The notes: a model not told the origin generated them from the letters alone. A stretch of DNA of 64,000 nt from Frigoriglobus tundricola (GCF_013128195.2 NZ_CP053452.2:5084001-5148000), one strand, 5' to 3'. Positions 52,926-62,515 are shown, counted from the stretch's first letter. Numbers and translations: made by a program.

Positions 52926-53822
52926 CTATTTCTTGGGGCGCGTGGCGATGGCGGAGCGGATGAGCTTGAGAACGTGCTCGCGCTCGGCGCCGACGAGCGG
53001 CAGCCGCGGCGGGCGGCACAGCTCGGTGCCGTACCCGCACTCGGCCGCCGCCAGCTTGATGTACTGCACCAGTTTGGGGTGCGTGTCGAGGTGCAGGAGC
53101 GGCGTGTACCAGCGGTACACGTCGAGGGCCTCCTTCCACTTCCCGGCCTGAGCCAGGTCCCACAGCAGCCGGTTCTCGGCGGGGAACGCGTTCACCAGCC
53201 CGCTCACCCAGCCGACCGCGCCGAGGATCATGCACTCCACCACGAGGTCGTCCACGCCCGCGAAGATCACGTAGCGGTCCTTCGTGAGGTTGATGATGTC
53301 CGTGACGCGGCGGGGGTTGTCGCTCGACTCCTTGATGCACGCGAACTTCGGCTCGTCGGCCAGCTCGACGAACATTTCCGGCGTGATGTCGGTCTTGTAC
53401 GCCGGCGGGTTGTTGTAGACCATGATCGGCAGGGCGCTGGCCTTCGCTACGGCGCGGAAGTGCGCGACCGTTTCGCGGTCGTCGCCCTTGTACACCATCG
53501 GCGGCAGCACCATGAGGCCGTCGGCGCCGAGCGCCGCGGCGTCCGCGGCCCACCGGCACGCGCCGGCCGTGGTGTACTCCGCGACGCCCGTCAGCACCGG
53601 CACCCGCTTGCGGACGTGGGCGACGGTGGCCTTCAGCAGCTCCTTCTTCTCGGCCGGTTCAAGGGCGGTGTTCTCGCCCACGCTGCCCATCATCACCAGC
53701 CCGTGGACGCCGGCCGCGAGCAGCGCGTCGGTGTGCGCCAGCGTGCCGGCGACGTTCAACGAATAGTCGTCGTGGAACTGAGTGCACACCGCCGGAAAAA
53801 CGCCGCTCCAGTTCACTCGCAT
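52926..53822 (-). CDS. Dihydrodipicolinate synthase (DapA)-family lyase, possibly pyrroline-4-hydroxy-2-carboxylate deaminase
   Basis: 298 residues from the ATG at 53822 with GGAG 7 bases before it. TIM-barrel class I aldolase features: Schiff-base Lys164 in FACIKESS, catalytic Tyr136 in IMVYNNPP, and an active-site GSVGEN (residues 46-51) replacing the GTTGE of true DapA. That change, and the neighbouring 4-hydroxyproline epimerase, point to deamination of cis-4-hydroxy-D-proline-derived 1-pyrroline-4-hydroxy-2-carboxylate rather than lysine synthesis. Known hydroxyproline clusters also need an oxidase and a semialdehyde dehydrogenase, which are not here. Real lysine-type or N-acetylneuraminate-type activity is not excluded. 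Confidence 0.75.
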   Translation of the reverse strand: MRVNWSGVFPAVCTQFHDDYSLNVAGTLAHTDALLAAGVHGLVMMGSVGENTALEPAEKKELLKATVAHVRKRVPVLTGVAEYTTAGACRWAADAAALGADGLMVLPPMVYKGDDRETVAHFRAVAKASALPIMVYNNPPAYKTDITPEMFVELADEPKFACIKESSDNPRRVTDIINLTKDRYVIFAGVDDLVVECMILGAVGWVSGLVNAFPAENRLLWDLAQAGKWKEALDVYRWYTPLLHLDTHPKLVQYIKLAAAECGYGTELCRPPRLPLVGAEREHVLKLIRSAIATRPKK

Positions 53823-53959
53823 GGGCACTCCAGATAGCAACTTCGGATCAGGGCCATCGGTCCGCTGTGACGATTATGATACGTTTTGCAACGCGAACGG
53901 GGCGGGGCTTCTGGTTGGGTCAATCACACATCAATCTGCGATCCCCAGTTGGCTGCGCG

Positions 53960-54313
53960 TGCGCAAGCGCGTTGCGGAACGTCGTTCTCATCGGTGACAG
54001 CGGCGGGAACCAGAAGGGGATGAAGGCGGTCGCGGCGGACCTGAGCAAGAAATGGGCGAGCAGCGAGACACGGGTTCACTTCATCCCCGAATACTACGGC
54101 CACGAATCCGCCGACAAGTGGCTCGCGGGCAGGGCATCCAGGACATCGACGAGGGGGGCCCGCAATAGTATCGCGGTGAGCGCGACGCAGGCCCCGGAGG
54201 AGAGGCCCGCCGCGTGGGGGAAGAAGATCATCGGGTTCCGCCCGGAGGCGACTGCGAAAGCGACCCGAAAGGCCGCGGAGCAGTTCCGTCCCGTCGCGGA
54301 GCGGGACGGTTAG
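53960..54313 (+). pseudogene. Creatininase-family remnant
   Basis: Contains RNVVLIGDSGGNQKGMKAVAADLSKKWA and RVHFIPEYYGHESADKWLA, which match the C-terminal half of the creatininase/creatinine amidohydrolase family, but the N-terminal metal-site half is missing. After residue ~100 the frame is wrong: GQGIQDIDEG is in the next frame, then NSIAVSA returns and AWGKKIIGFR is reached with a deletion in between. At least two indels plus loss of the 5' half make it non-functional. It is followed closely by the cysK gene on the opposite strand. Confidence 0.6.
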
Positions 54314-54374
54314 AGGGGACCGCGGTGCCGGAGCTGCGGGCTCACGCCGCCCGCGTGGCGGGACGGGCCGGCGC

Positions 54375-55316
54375 TCACCCGCCCAGCCCTTCGAACAACG
54401 GCGTGGACAGATACCGCTCGCCCAGGCTGCACATGACCGTGACGATCCGCTTCCCGCGGAACTCCGGACGGGCGGCGACCTTCGCGGCGGCGCACATGTT
54501 GGCCCCGCTGCTGATGCCGACCATTAGCCCCTCCTCTTTGGCCAGCCGGCGCGCCCACTCGAACGCCTCGTCGTTCGTCACCGTTATGACCTCGTCGAGC
54601 AGCGACGTGTCCAGGTTCTTCGGGACGAACCCGGCACCGATGCCCTGGATCTTGTGCGGGCCGGGGGCGCCGCCGCCGATGACCGGGGAGTGAACCGGCT
54701 CGACCGCGATCGCCCGGAAGTTCGGGTTGTGCCGGCGGATGAACCGCGTCACGCCGGTGATGGTGCCGCCGGTGCCGACACCGGCGACGATCGCGTCGAT
54801 GGCGTGCCCGCTGTCGTCCCAGATCTCGGGCCCGGTGGTCGCTTCGTGAACGGCCGGGTTGGCCGGGTTCTCGAACTGCTGCGGCATCCACGCGCCCGGC
54901 GTCCGGGCGACCAGTTCGCCCGCCCTCGCGATCGCCCCGCGCATCCCCTCGGCCGCCGGTGTGAGGACCAGATTCGCGCCCAGCGCCCGGAGCAGCGCCC
55001 GGCGCTCCACCGACATCGACTCCGGCATCGTGAGCGTCAGCTTGTACCCCTTGGCCGCGCACACGAACGCCAGCGCGATGCCGGTGTTGCCGCTCGTCGG
55101 CTCGACGATGTGGGTCTCGGCGGTCACCCGGCCGGCGCGCTCGCCCGCCTCGATCATCGCCACCCCGATGCGGTCCTTGACGCTGTTGAGCGGCTGGAAG
55201 AACTCGCACTTCGCGAACACGGTCGCGTGGTCGGCCGGCACCAGCCGGTTGATGCGCACCATCGGCGTGTCGCCGGTGGTCGCGTTCACGCTGTCGAACG
55301 TTTTCCCGCGCGGCAT
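54375..55316 (-). CDS. cysK: Cysteine synthase (O-acetylserine sulfhydrylase)
   Basis: 313 residues, standard length. Fold-type II PLP enzyme: Lys47 in NSVKDR binds [14 protein letters not shown] (73-83) is the substrate loop, [12 protein letters not shown] holds the phosphate, and SSGAN lies near the C-terminus. It makes cysteine from O-acetylserine and sulfide in the cytoplasm. It starts 18 bases after the stop of an Rrf2-type regulator on the same strand, so the two form an operon, and the regulator probably controls it in response to cysteine or Fe-S status. Confidence 0.88.
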   Translation of the reverse strand: MPRGKTFDSVNATTGDTPMVRINRLVPADHATVFAKCEFFQPLNSVKDRIGVAMIEAGERAGRVTAETHIVEPTSGNTGIALAFVCAAKGYKLTLTMPESMSVERRALLRALGANLVLTPAAEGMRGAIARAGELVARTPGAWMPQQFENPANPAVHEATTGPEIWDDSGHAIDAIVAGVGTGGTITGVTRFIRRHNPNFRAIAVEPVHSPVIGGGAPGPHKIQGIGAGFVPKNLDTSLLDEVITVTNDEAFEWARRLAKEEGLMVGISSGANMCAAAKVAARPEFRGKRIVTVMCSLGERYLSTPLFEGLGG

Positions 55317-55334
55317 TGCTGGGCTCCCGTCGGC

Positions 55335-55799
55335 TCAGATCCCGTCCCCGCCGACCAGTTCCAAACGGAACACCTCGCGGTCCGCGACCGGGTCCGTCCG
55401 GGCCACTTGGGCGAGCGTGGCGTTGTCCATGTGCGCGGCGGTCACGTTGCGGATGTCGAGGAGCACGCGGCGGAACCGGCACGTCGCGGCCTGGCTGCAC
55501 GGTTCGTTGTGCGAGATGGACACGCACCCGACCGGCGCGAGGACGCCGTCGAAGTGGCGGACGACCTGGCCGAGTGTGATCCGCTCCGGCGGCCGGGCGA
55601 GCACGTACCCGCCGGCCCGTCCGGGCGAGCTCTCGACCCACCCTTGCGACTTCAGGTCGAGCATGATGTGTTCGAGGAACTTCTTGGGCACGTCGTTCAT
55701 CTTCGCCAACTCGTTCATCGAGATCGGACCTCGCCCCCAGCGGTCCACGAGGGTCATCAGGACGCGAAGGGCGTAATCCGTCTTGCGCGAGAGCCTCAT
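55335..55799 (-). CDS. Rrf2-family transcription regulator
   Basis: 154 residues from the ATG at 55799; the frame is open further, but the upstream part is not protein-like. Winged helix: MRLSRKTDYALRVLMTL, ISMNELAKMNDVPKKFLEHIMLDLKSQGWV (recognition region), SSPGRAGGYVLARPPERITLGQVVRHFDG. Three cysteines (CVSISHNEPCSQAATC, spacing CX8CX5C, near residues 97-112) could hold an iron-sulfur cluster as in IscR (whose spacing is CX5CX5C). It lies directly upstream of cysK (18 bp), like CymR-type cysteine regulators. Confidence 0.8.
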   Translation of the reverse strand: MRLSRKTDYALRVLMTLVDRWGRGPISMNELAKMNDVPKKFLEHIMLDLKSQGWVESSPGRAGGYVLARPPERITLGQVVRHFDGVLAPVGCVSISHNEPCSQAATCRFRRVLLDIRNVTAAHMDNATLAQVARTDPVADREVFRLELVGGDGI

Positions 55800-55979
55800 C
55801 GCGTGTCCGCCTCGGTTGCGGGGAGTCGTGAACCGTACCCGGATGAAGCCGTCCGAATGTCGACTATTCGGGTCGATATTAGGCAACGCATCCGTGCGGC
55901 GTCAAAGGCCGGAAGCCCACTTAGTCAAGTCGGGAGGGTGCTGGCCGGATGGATGGTCGTGAGGTGCCGTTGAAACGAA

Positions 55980-56005
55980 CAACCCCACCGAATTCGGCGG
56001 GGTTG
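55980..56005 (-). terminator. Hairpin after Cys/Met-rich gene
   Basis: CAACCCCACCG (55980-55990) pairs with CGGCGGGGTTG (55995-56005) with one mismatch. It lies about 60 bases past the stop of the minus-strand gene ending at 56064 and before the Rrf2 gene, so it should separate their transcripts. Confidence 0.6.
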
Positions 56006-56063
56006 TGAGAGTTCGCGGTCGCCGGCAGGGGGCGGCACCGCGCGTGGGAGTCGGTGCGTTCGC

Positions 56064-56516
56064 TCAGCACATGCAGCAGCAGACCGGGGTGCCGCCCATC
56101 ATCATGCAGCAGGTGCAGCCGGCCTTCATGCAGCCCATGATGCAGTCGCAGCACGCCTGGATCATGTCGCCGCACATCTTGTCGCCGCTCGTGCAGGTGA
56201 CGCAGCACCCGGTGGCGGTCATCTCGCACTTGCACATGCCCATCGTCATGTTGCAGCAGCACACCATCATGCCGTTCATCGTGCAGCACATGCTGCACAT
56301 CCCCCCGGCCATCATGCCGCACAGGTTCTGCATCATGGTGCACGCCGCCGGGTCGTCGCACGAGCACGTGATCTTCATCCCGCCGGCGCACTTCTCCACC
56401 TTCATCGTGCAGCGCGGCACCATCACCATGTTCGGGGCCATGCCGGTCGGCATCCCCATCCCGCTGGTACCGGTCGAGGCGGCGGAGGCCATCGGGCTCA
56501 TCATCGCGGTCATCAT
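56064..56516 (-). CDS. Cysteine/methionine-rich small protein, probable metal binder
   Basis: 150 residues from the ATG at 56516, with GGGAG about 8 bases upstream (an extra in-frame ATG lies at 56573). After a Met/Ser/Ala-rich N-terminus of about 35 residues the rest is packed with Cys (about 29) and Met (over 30 in total), in patterns such as CSMCCTMNGMMVCCCNMTMG and CCDCIMGCMKAGCTCCMMMG. Aromatics are almost absent. Such composition fits thiolate/thioether binding of Cu(I) or similar soft metals (metallothionein-like or copper-storage-like). There is no signal peptide of classical type. The promoter should lie within 56517-56700. Confidence 0.65.
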   Translation of the reverse strand: MMTAMMSPMASAASTGTSGMGMPTGMAPNMVMVPRCTMKVEKCAGGMKITCSCDDPAACTMMQNLCGMMAGGMCSMCCTMNGMMVCCCNMTMGMCKCEMTATGCCVTCTSGDKMCGDMIQACCDCIMGCMKAGCTCCMMMGGTPVCCCMC

Positions 56517-57598
56517 GGTCGTCTCCCGGAAGAGGACATCGTGCAACAGCACGCGGGTTGATTGGGACTTCAAGGGAGATCATAAACTCGCTCGCACGCG
56601 ATGCAATTGCGACAACTTTGGTCGGTGTTCCCGATTTCTTCCCCCGTTTACGGACGGGCGCTCCGCGCCGTACTCCCAGACCCGACGCCCCACACGCCGC
56701 AAGTGGCGATGAGTCAATGCATTCTGTCACACCCATTCGTGGGTGGCCCGCCGTCAAAGAACGATCGGGGGCGTTGATTCGCGATCTCGGATTTTCCCAG
56801 TTTCAAAAGCGAAGACGCCCTTTGAGTGCCGGCCCTTACTTGGCGAACACGCCGTCGCGAATCACCCACACGACTGGCAGCGGGAGTCGGGTGTTTCTGG
56901 TTCGTGGCGCTCTCCCGTCGCTGACCCGAGGTCGCACGCCACCGTCGAGCGGGAGAATCGCCTCGTGCAATGAGGCGAAATATCACTTGGGTGATGATAC
57001 TTGACGCGCATTGCCCCGTGCCTACTTCGGCTCGGACGCTACCCCGCTCTGCACAAACCCACTCCGTCAGGTCGAAGCGGGAGCCACTTTCACGCACAGG
57101 GCGTCGTCGCAAAGCATTTGTATGTTTGTACTTATCCGAAACGTAACGATGAATTAGCAAGCCGCAAGATGACGCAGTATCGCACTCGTTCTGCGGGGAA
57201 GCCGCGTTCATCATTGCAATACATCATCTGGCATATCATCTTAGTGCGATAGAGATAGACGTTGCCGGCTCCTCCAATGTCGTCGCCACTCGGATTCGCG
57301 TCCGCAGGAGGTGTTGGCGAGGCAAGGGCCAAGGTGATTGCCCCGGCTCGCACAGGACAAGACATCGGGAGCGGCCGTGATCCAGATCATCTGGCAGGAT
57401 CAGCGACTCGACGTGCGTCGGTTGGTGTTCCGGCGCGGTCACGAGTCCGCTTTCGACGCGACCGTGGGCCGGCTGGCGGGCTAGTTCCGCCCGACGCCCG
57501 CACCGACCCCACCGGGTGACTTCTGGATCGGGTGCCACGCCCGCGTAGGGTGGGGCGCCGCCGGCCCCGATCGCATCGGGTGGGCCAGTTCCGTCGAG
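56517..57598. other. Degraded intergenic region, about 1.1 kb
   Basis: I find no supportable gene on either strand. Composition is more even than in the genes (several AT-rich stretches, e.g. 57120-57260). Short tails of plausible protein sequence appear in single frames (e.g. a minus-strand VWVIRDGVFAK ending near 56836) without starts or continuations. Together with the pseudogenes at 53960 and 57599 this looks like decaying sequence. Confidence 0.4.
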
Positions 57599-58550
57599 GT
57601 GCCGCTCGCGCTCGGCGTGCTGCGCTACGCCGTTGCGCGGTACGTCGAGAGCACCGGGCCGAGCCGCAACGTCCCGTACCCGCACGCGTGGAGGTACCGC
57701 GACGACGTCATCGACGCGGTGAACTACGACGTGCCGTACGACCGCTTCGTCCGCGAACAGATCGCCGGGGGCCTGCTCCCGGCCTACCCGACCGCAGAGC
57801 GCGACCGCCTGCTGACCGCGACCGGGTTCCTCGCGCGGGGCGTGAAGGACGTGAACCAGCGGTTCAAGGTCCGCTTCGTCATGGACAACGTGGACGAGCA
57901 GATCGACGCCGGGACGCGCTGGGTGTTCGGCCTCACGGTCAGTTGCGCGGTGTCACGACCACAAGTTTGACCCGGTTCCGACCACCGACAACGCGGCCAG
58001 CGTGCGGAACCTGATGGGCGGCGGCGGACTCGCGTACGACGGACACGCGGGCGCGTTCGCCCGGCAGTGCGTGATGGCCCGCCGACTGAGTGAAGCGGGT
58101 GTTCGGTTCGTGGAGATCTGCCAGCCGGGCTGGGACCACCACTCGAACCTGCACAAGGGTCTCATCGATCGCTGCGGCTCGGTCGACCAACCGGTCGCGG
58201 CACTGCTCGCGGACCTGGAGGGCCGCGGCACGCTGGCCGACACGCTCGTGCTGTTCGGGAGCGAGTTCGGCCGCCTGCCGACCGCCCAGGGGCCGGACGG
58301 GCGCGACCACAACATCACCGGGTACCCGATGTTCCTGACCGGTGCCGGCGTGAAGAAGGGCTTCAGCTACGGCGCGACTGACGAGTACGGCATCAAAGCC
58401 GTGGACGGGCGGATGCACGCCACCGACCTGCACGCGACGCTCCTCGCACGCATGGGCCTGGACCACGAGAAGTTGACGTACAAGTACGCCGGGCGCGACT
58501 TCCGCCTGACCGACGTGAAGGGCGCCGTCGCCAAAGAGATCCTCGCCTGA
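57599..58550 (+). pseudogene. Deletion chimera of DUF1549 and DUF1501 proteins
   Basis: 57599-57950 encodes a middle piece of a planctomycete DUF1549 protein: RYVESTGPSRNVPYPHAWRYRD, NYDVPYDRFVREQIAGGLLP, DVNQRFKVRFVMDNVDEQID, TVSCA. The expected CARCHDHKFDP motif follows, but a 2 bp loss at about 57940-57945 shifts the frame (CHDHKFDPVPTTDN is in the next frame). From about 57990 that next frame continues directly into the C-terminal ~180 residues of a DUF1501 (sulfatase-fold) protein: HAGAFARQCVMARRLSEAGVRFVEIC, FGSEFGRLPTAQGPDGRDHN, YAGRDFRLTDVKG. In intact genomes the two families are adjacent genes, so a deletion of about 3 kb or more must have joined them. The 5' part of DUF1549 is missing too. 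Confidence 0.72.
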
Positions 58551-58760
58551 TCGGAAGGCCCCAATAATTCGAGTCGCGGAGGTCGCACCGGCCGGATCGG
58601 GGCGTCCCGAACCGGCCGGCCTTCTTACGGGTCGCGCCCGAGCCATCGTCGGCGGCCACGTCCTTGTCCGCGCCCCCGGTGGCGGCGTCTCATTTCTCGG
58701 AGGGAGATGATCCGGTCCGGGGGCGAGTGGAGGCTGTCAACCGCATTCCAAACCGCGGGC

Positions 58761-58824
58761 CGGACACCGGCTCCAAATGGGGGCTCCACCGAAGTGGGCC
58801 GGTTCCATTTGGAGCCGGTGTCTG
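58761..58824. terminator. 20 bp hairpin between convergent sequences
   Basis: Arms CGGACACCGGCTCCAAATGG (58761-58780) and CCATTTGGAGCCGGTGTCTG (58805-58824) pair with one mismatch. It lies past the stop of the minus-strand deacylase gene (58887) and after the DUF1501 remnant. The rest of 58551-58886 shows no gene; another GC-rich hairpin lies near 58585-58622. Confidence 0.65.
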
Positions 58825-58886
58825 GCTCTGCCGGCCCGGCGCTCATTCCGCCATCGGCTCTCGTCACACCGACCCGAGCGCCGCGC

Positions 58887-60569
58887 TCACTTGCCCTTGC
58901 GCAGCGCGCGGCCGGGCACCGCGTCGGTGTGCTTGCCCCGGTCCAGTACCACCTGCCCGTTCACGATGACGTATTCGATTCCGTCGTTGTACGCGAACGG
59001 CGCCGTGTACGTCGATTTGTCGATCACCGTCGCCGGGTCGAAGACCAGCACGTCGGCGAACGCGCCGGCGCGCACCGTGCCGCGGTCCCGGAGGCCGACC
59101 TTTGCGGCGTTCAGGGACGTGATCTTGCGAACCGCGTCTTCGAGTTTCAGCACCCCGCGCTCGCGGACGTACACGCCCAGCACGCGCGGGAACGTGCCGA
59201 AGTTGCGCGGGTGCGGGTTGCCGCGCTTCAGCGGCCCCTCGGTGGCATACGCGGACCCGTCCGACCCGATCGAGCACCACGGCTGCTGCATCGCCAGGTT
59301 CATGTCCTTCTCGTCGTGGTGCGCGAACACCGTCGGCACCGAGCCGCCCTCCTCGACGAGCACGTCGAACAGCACGTCGAGCGGGTCGGGCGGCGGCGTC
59401 CGGCCCTTCGACTTCGCGGCGATGACGCGGTCCATCGTCAGCCCCTCGTAGCCGCCCCGGCCGCTCACCAGCATCCGCGACCAGTCGCCGCCGACCGCGG
59501 TGTAATGGTTGTACCAGCCGTCGATCCCCTTCGTGATGTCGCCCTTCAGCCGCGCGCGGTCCTTGGGGTCCTTGAGGCGCGCGAGCATCTTGCCGGTGCC
59601 GCCCTCGTGCGCCCAGGGCGGGATGATGCTCGACAGGTTGTTGTTGCCGCGCGTGTACGGGTACACGTTGGCCTGCACGTCCACGCCGCGGGCGCGGGCC
59701 GCGTCGATGAGGGCGACCACGTCCTTCATCTGGCCCCACAGCTTCTCGTCGGCGATCTTCAGGTGGATGATGTCCACCGGCACGCCGGCCCGCTCCCCGA
59801 CCGCGATCGCCTCTTTGATCGCGGCGAACACGTCCAGCCCCTCGCTCCGGACGTGCGACGCGTACAGGCCGCCGTGCCTCTTCACCACCGTACACAGTTC
59901 GACCAGATCGTCCGTTGTGGCGAGCGCCCCCGGCGGCATCATCATGTACGTCGAAAGGCCGAGCGCGCCCTCCCTCATGGCCTCGTCGATCAGGCCCTTC
60001 ATCTCGTCGAACTGTTTGGCGGTGGGGCGGGCGAACGACTTGCCCATCACGCACTCCCAGACGTTGTCGAGACCGACGTAACTGGCGACGTTCACGCTCG
60101 CGCCGGCCGCGTCGATGGCGTCGAAGTAGCCGCCGAGCGTGGTCCAGGTGTATTCCTTGCCACGTGCGGTCACCTTCCGCGCGCCGAGCTGCCCCTTCCG
60201 CGGCCCGGCGGACGGACCTTCGCCGAGGACCTCGGTCGTCACGCCCTGGCGGATCTTGCTCTGGGCGTGGCCGTCTTCGAGGAGCAGGTCGTCGGAGTGC
60301 GAGTGGATGTCGATCACGCCCGGCGCGACGATCACCCCCTTCGCGTCGATCGTGCGCTTCACCTTTCCGTCCGGAACGCGGCCGATAGCAACGATCCGAT
60401 CGCCCGAGATCGCGACGTCGCCGCGGAACCACGGGTTGCCGGTTCCGTCCACGATTCGGCCGTTGCGGACGACGAGGTCGTATTCCGGGACCGGGTCGGC
60501 GGCTGGAACCGGGAGAACCATTAGCCCGAAGACGAGCGCGCCGGGCGCGAGGAGGGAGAGGAATTTCAC
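58887..60569 (-). CDS. Exported N-acyl-D-amino-acid deacylase (D-aminoacylase) family
   Basis: 560 residues from a GTG at 60569 preceded by GAGG; a signal peptide (LSLLAPGALVFGLMVLPVPAA) follows. Amidohydrolase core: VPEYDLVVRNGRIVDGTGNPWFRGDVAI at the start, metal-binding HSH in GVIDIHSHSDDLLL (about 72-85), SHVRSEG with a further His ligand, IIHLKIAD, VFAHHDEKDMN and a C-terminal RGTVRAGAFADVLVFDP and YVIVNGQVVL. It hydrolyses N-acylated D-amino acids, probably from peptidoglycan or peptide debris, in the periplasm. Substrate range cannot be read. Alone on its strand; the next gene upstream is the PilO-like gene. Confidence 0.82.
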   Translation of the reverse strand: MKFLSLLAPGALVFGLMVLPVPAADPVPEYDLVVRNGRIVDGTGNPWFRGDVAISGDRIVAIGRVPDGKVKRTIDAKGVIVAPGVIDIHSHSDDLLLEDGHAQSKIRQGVTTEVLGEGPSAGPRKGQLGARKVTARGKEYTWTTLGGYFDAIDAAGASVNVASYVGLDNVWECVMGKSFARPTAKQFDEMKGLIDEAMREGALGLSTYMMMPPGALATTDDLVELCTVVKRHGGLYASHVRSEGLDVFAAIKEAIAVGERAGVPVDIIHLKIADEKLWGQMKDVVALIDAARARGVDVQANVYPYTRGNNNLSSIIPPWAHEGGTGKMLARLKDPKDRARLKGDITKGIDGWYNHYTAVGGDWSRMLVSGRGGYEGLTMDRVIAAKSKGRTPPPDPLDVLFDVLVEEGGSVPTVFAHHDEKDMNLAMQQPWCSIGSDGSAYATEGPLKRGNPHPRNFGTFPRVLGVYVRERGVLKLEDAVRKITSLNAAKVGLRDRGTVRAGAFADVLVFDPATVIDKSTYTAPFAYNDGIEYVIVNGQVVLDRGKHTDAVPGRALRKGK

Positions 60570-60798
60570 GGCGGCCTCACGAGAAGCGGGAGAACGGCGG
60601 GATGACGAGATAGGATAGCAAACCGACGGGGGTGATGTTGTCCGTTTCCGGTCCGCGAGGGGATGGCCGAAAAAGAGGGGGATCGCCTTCGTCGGTCGCG
60701 GAGGCCCGACGGCGGATGCGACACGCGGTTCTCGCTGGCGCCGATCCGCAGGGCCGTTGTTGCGGTGCCGGGAGGGCATTTTCCCGACACGGCCAGAT

Positions 60799-62439
60799 TC
60801 AGCGCTCGACGGCGGCCACGTCCATCACCGGGCCGGCGGCTTCGGCGTGCTGGAGCACCTTCTTCGCCTCCTCGTCCTTGAGCAACTTGATGGTCGCCAG
60901 CGACTGCCCGACGCCCCAGCGGTAGTACTTCAGCGCGGGGGGGCCGACGATCATGTTGCCCCCGAGTGCGGCCATCGGGTTCGCGTGCGGCTTGCCCGCG
61001 GGCCGGCCGCCCCTCGTGTCCTTCGGGGGCGCTTGCATGTCGGCCACGATGAGCCCATCGGTGTCCACGGCGATCACCTTGAAGGTGCGGTGCGTCGCAC
61101 AACCCGGAGCGGAGATGACCATGACCCCGGGCGCGAGCCCCTTGGAGTCCGCCGTCGCCTGCCAGCCCCTCCGGGGGATGAAGATCTCCTCCTTCGCCAC
61201 CTTGATGCCGCTCCGGCTCGCGTCGATCTGGTACCGCATCCGGTTCGCGTTGTCGAGGATCCGCGCCCACGCCTTGCCGTCGTCGGACCGCGTGACGCCG
61301 ATGAGTACGACGAACGCCGAGATGTCTTCGCCCGTCGGCGCCTTGGGCTCGGCCACCGAAACCTTGAACGATTTCTTGGACTCTTTGCCGTCGGTCGAGG
61401 TGGCGATGACGGTGATCGTCGATGTGCCCTCGTAAGCGGACGTTTCGGGCAGCTCGATGGCGCGCGTCGCGGGGTCCACCTTGAGGGCGCCCTCGGCGAA
61501 CAGGTCACCAGCGGCGAGGGCAACGACCGTCGCACCGGTCGATCCCTCGCCGCTGACCGACACCTTCACGGGGTCCGGCCGCTCGTTCGGCCGCACCTTC
61601 ACGTCGCTGATCCGCGCCACCTCGAACGGCGCGGGCGGCACGACCGGGAGCGGGCCGTTGAACGGGTCCTTGCGGACGATCAGGCTGTAGTCACGCGGGT
61701 TGGGCGACAGGACCGGAACCGTCACGACCGGCGTGACGCCGAGCCCGAATTCGAGCCCCTTGGCGTCGTGCCCCTTGTAGTTACTCATGCCATTGAAAAT
61801 GGCGGCCCCGCCCGCCGCGGCGAACGCCGTGGGGATCGGCACGAGGGTGCGGCGGTTCTCCGCACCGTCGATGAGAATGGCCTCCGTGGTCAGGGTGACC
61901 GTCAGATCGTTCCGCTTGCCCGCGTTCTTCCCGATCGGGTCCTCCTCCTTCTTGATGTGAAGTGAGGTGATCTGCTGGAGCAACCCGAGCCGGTAGTACC
62001 CCTCAAGAAACTCCTTAATCATCGCCATGTCGGCGTGCTTGAACGTCACGTCGTAAGCGATGCGGGTGTAGACCGGCTTGCCCTTGGAAACCTCGGGGAC
62101 GTTGCGTGAGGCGCCGTCCGCGTTCTTGGGGAGGACCGAGTAGGGCTTGGGCACGCCCGCGGCCTCGGCCAGTTGCCCCAGGGCCATCGGGTACGCCCGC
62201 CGGGCCAGCTCTTCATTGGCCGGGAGGCTGCGGACGCGGGCCGATTGCAGTTGCTTCTCTTTCTTGGTCTGAACCGCGAGCTGGTCGTTGAGTTCGGCGA
62301 TCTCCTTCGTCAGCTTCTCCTCGGCGGCTTGCTGCTGTTGCAGGGGCTGCCAGACGAACATGTAGCCGCCGGCGCCACCAACGGTCAGGGCGATGGCGCC
62401 GAGGAGGACGATGGCCAGTGTTTGCTCGCGGGAAGTCAT
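60799..62439 (-). CDS. PilO/GspM-like inner-membrane pilus or secretion protein
   Basis: 546 residues. One N-terminal membrane helix (about 8-30, IVLLGAIALTVGGAGGYMFVW), then a coiled coil (QQQQAAEEKLTKEIAELNDQLAVQTKKEKQL) and a ferredoxin-like region with VYTRIAYDVTFKHADMAMIKEFLEGYYRLGLLQQITSLHIKKE, the PilO fold signature. The long C-terminal half has beta-sandwich features (KVSVSGEGSTGATVVALAAGDLF; EISAF...). It likely pairs with the PilM-PilN fusion 77 bp upstream in the same operon to form the inner-membrane platform of a type IV pilus or type II secretion system. Confidence 0.65.
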   Translation of the reverse strand: MTSREQTLAIVLLGAIALTVGGAGGYMFVWQPLQQQQAAEEKLTKEIAELNDQLAVQTKKEKQLQSARVRSLPANEELARRAYPMALGQLAEAAGVPKPYSVLPKNADGASRNVPEVSKGKPVYTRIAYDVTFKHADMAMIKEFLEGYYRLGLLQQITSLHIKKEEDPIGKNAGKRNDLTVTLTTEAILIDGAENRRTLVPIPTAFAAAGGAAIFNGMSNYKGHDAKGLEFGLGVTPVVTVPVLSPNPRDYSLIVRKDPFNGPLPVVPPAPFEVARISDVKVRPNERPDPVKVSVSGEGSTGATVVALAAGDLFAEGALKVDPATRAIELPETSAYEGTSTITVIATSTDGKESKKSFKVSVAEPKAPTGEDISAFVVLIGVTRSDDGKAWARILDNANRMRYQIDASRSGIKVAKEEIFIPRRGWQATADSKGLAPGVMVISAPGCATHRTFKVIAVDTDGLIVADMQAPPKDTRGGRPAGKPHANPMAALGGNMIVGPPALKYYRWGVGQSLATIKLLKDEEAKKVLQHAEAAGPVMDVAAVER

Positions 62440-62515
62440 CGGTGCGAAACCTGCTCGCGGTGGATCGGGTCGGGGAACAGTTGGTCTGACATCCGCACGC
62501 TACAGACTTCAACGA

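Noticed and set aside
58707-60524. 605-residue plus-strand frame across the deacylase gene
   Set aside because: Shadow; the opposite strand has the amidohydrolase motifs.
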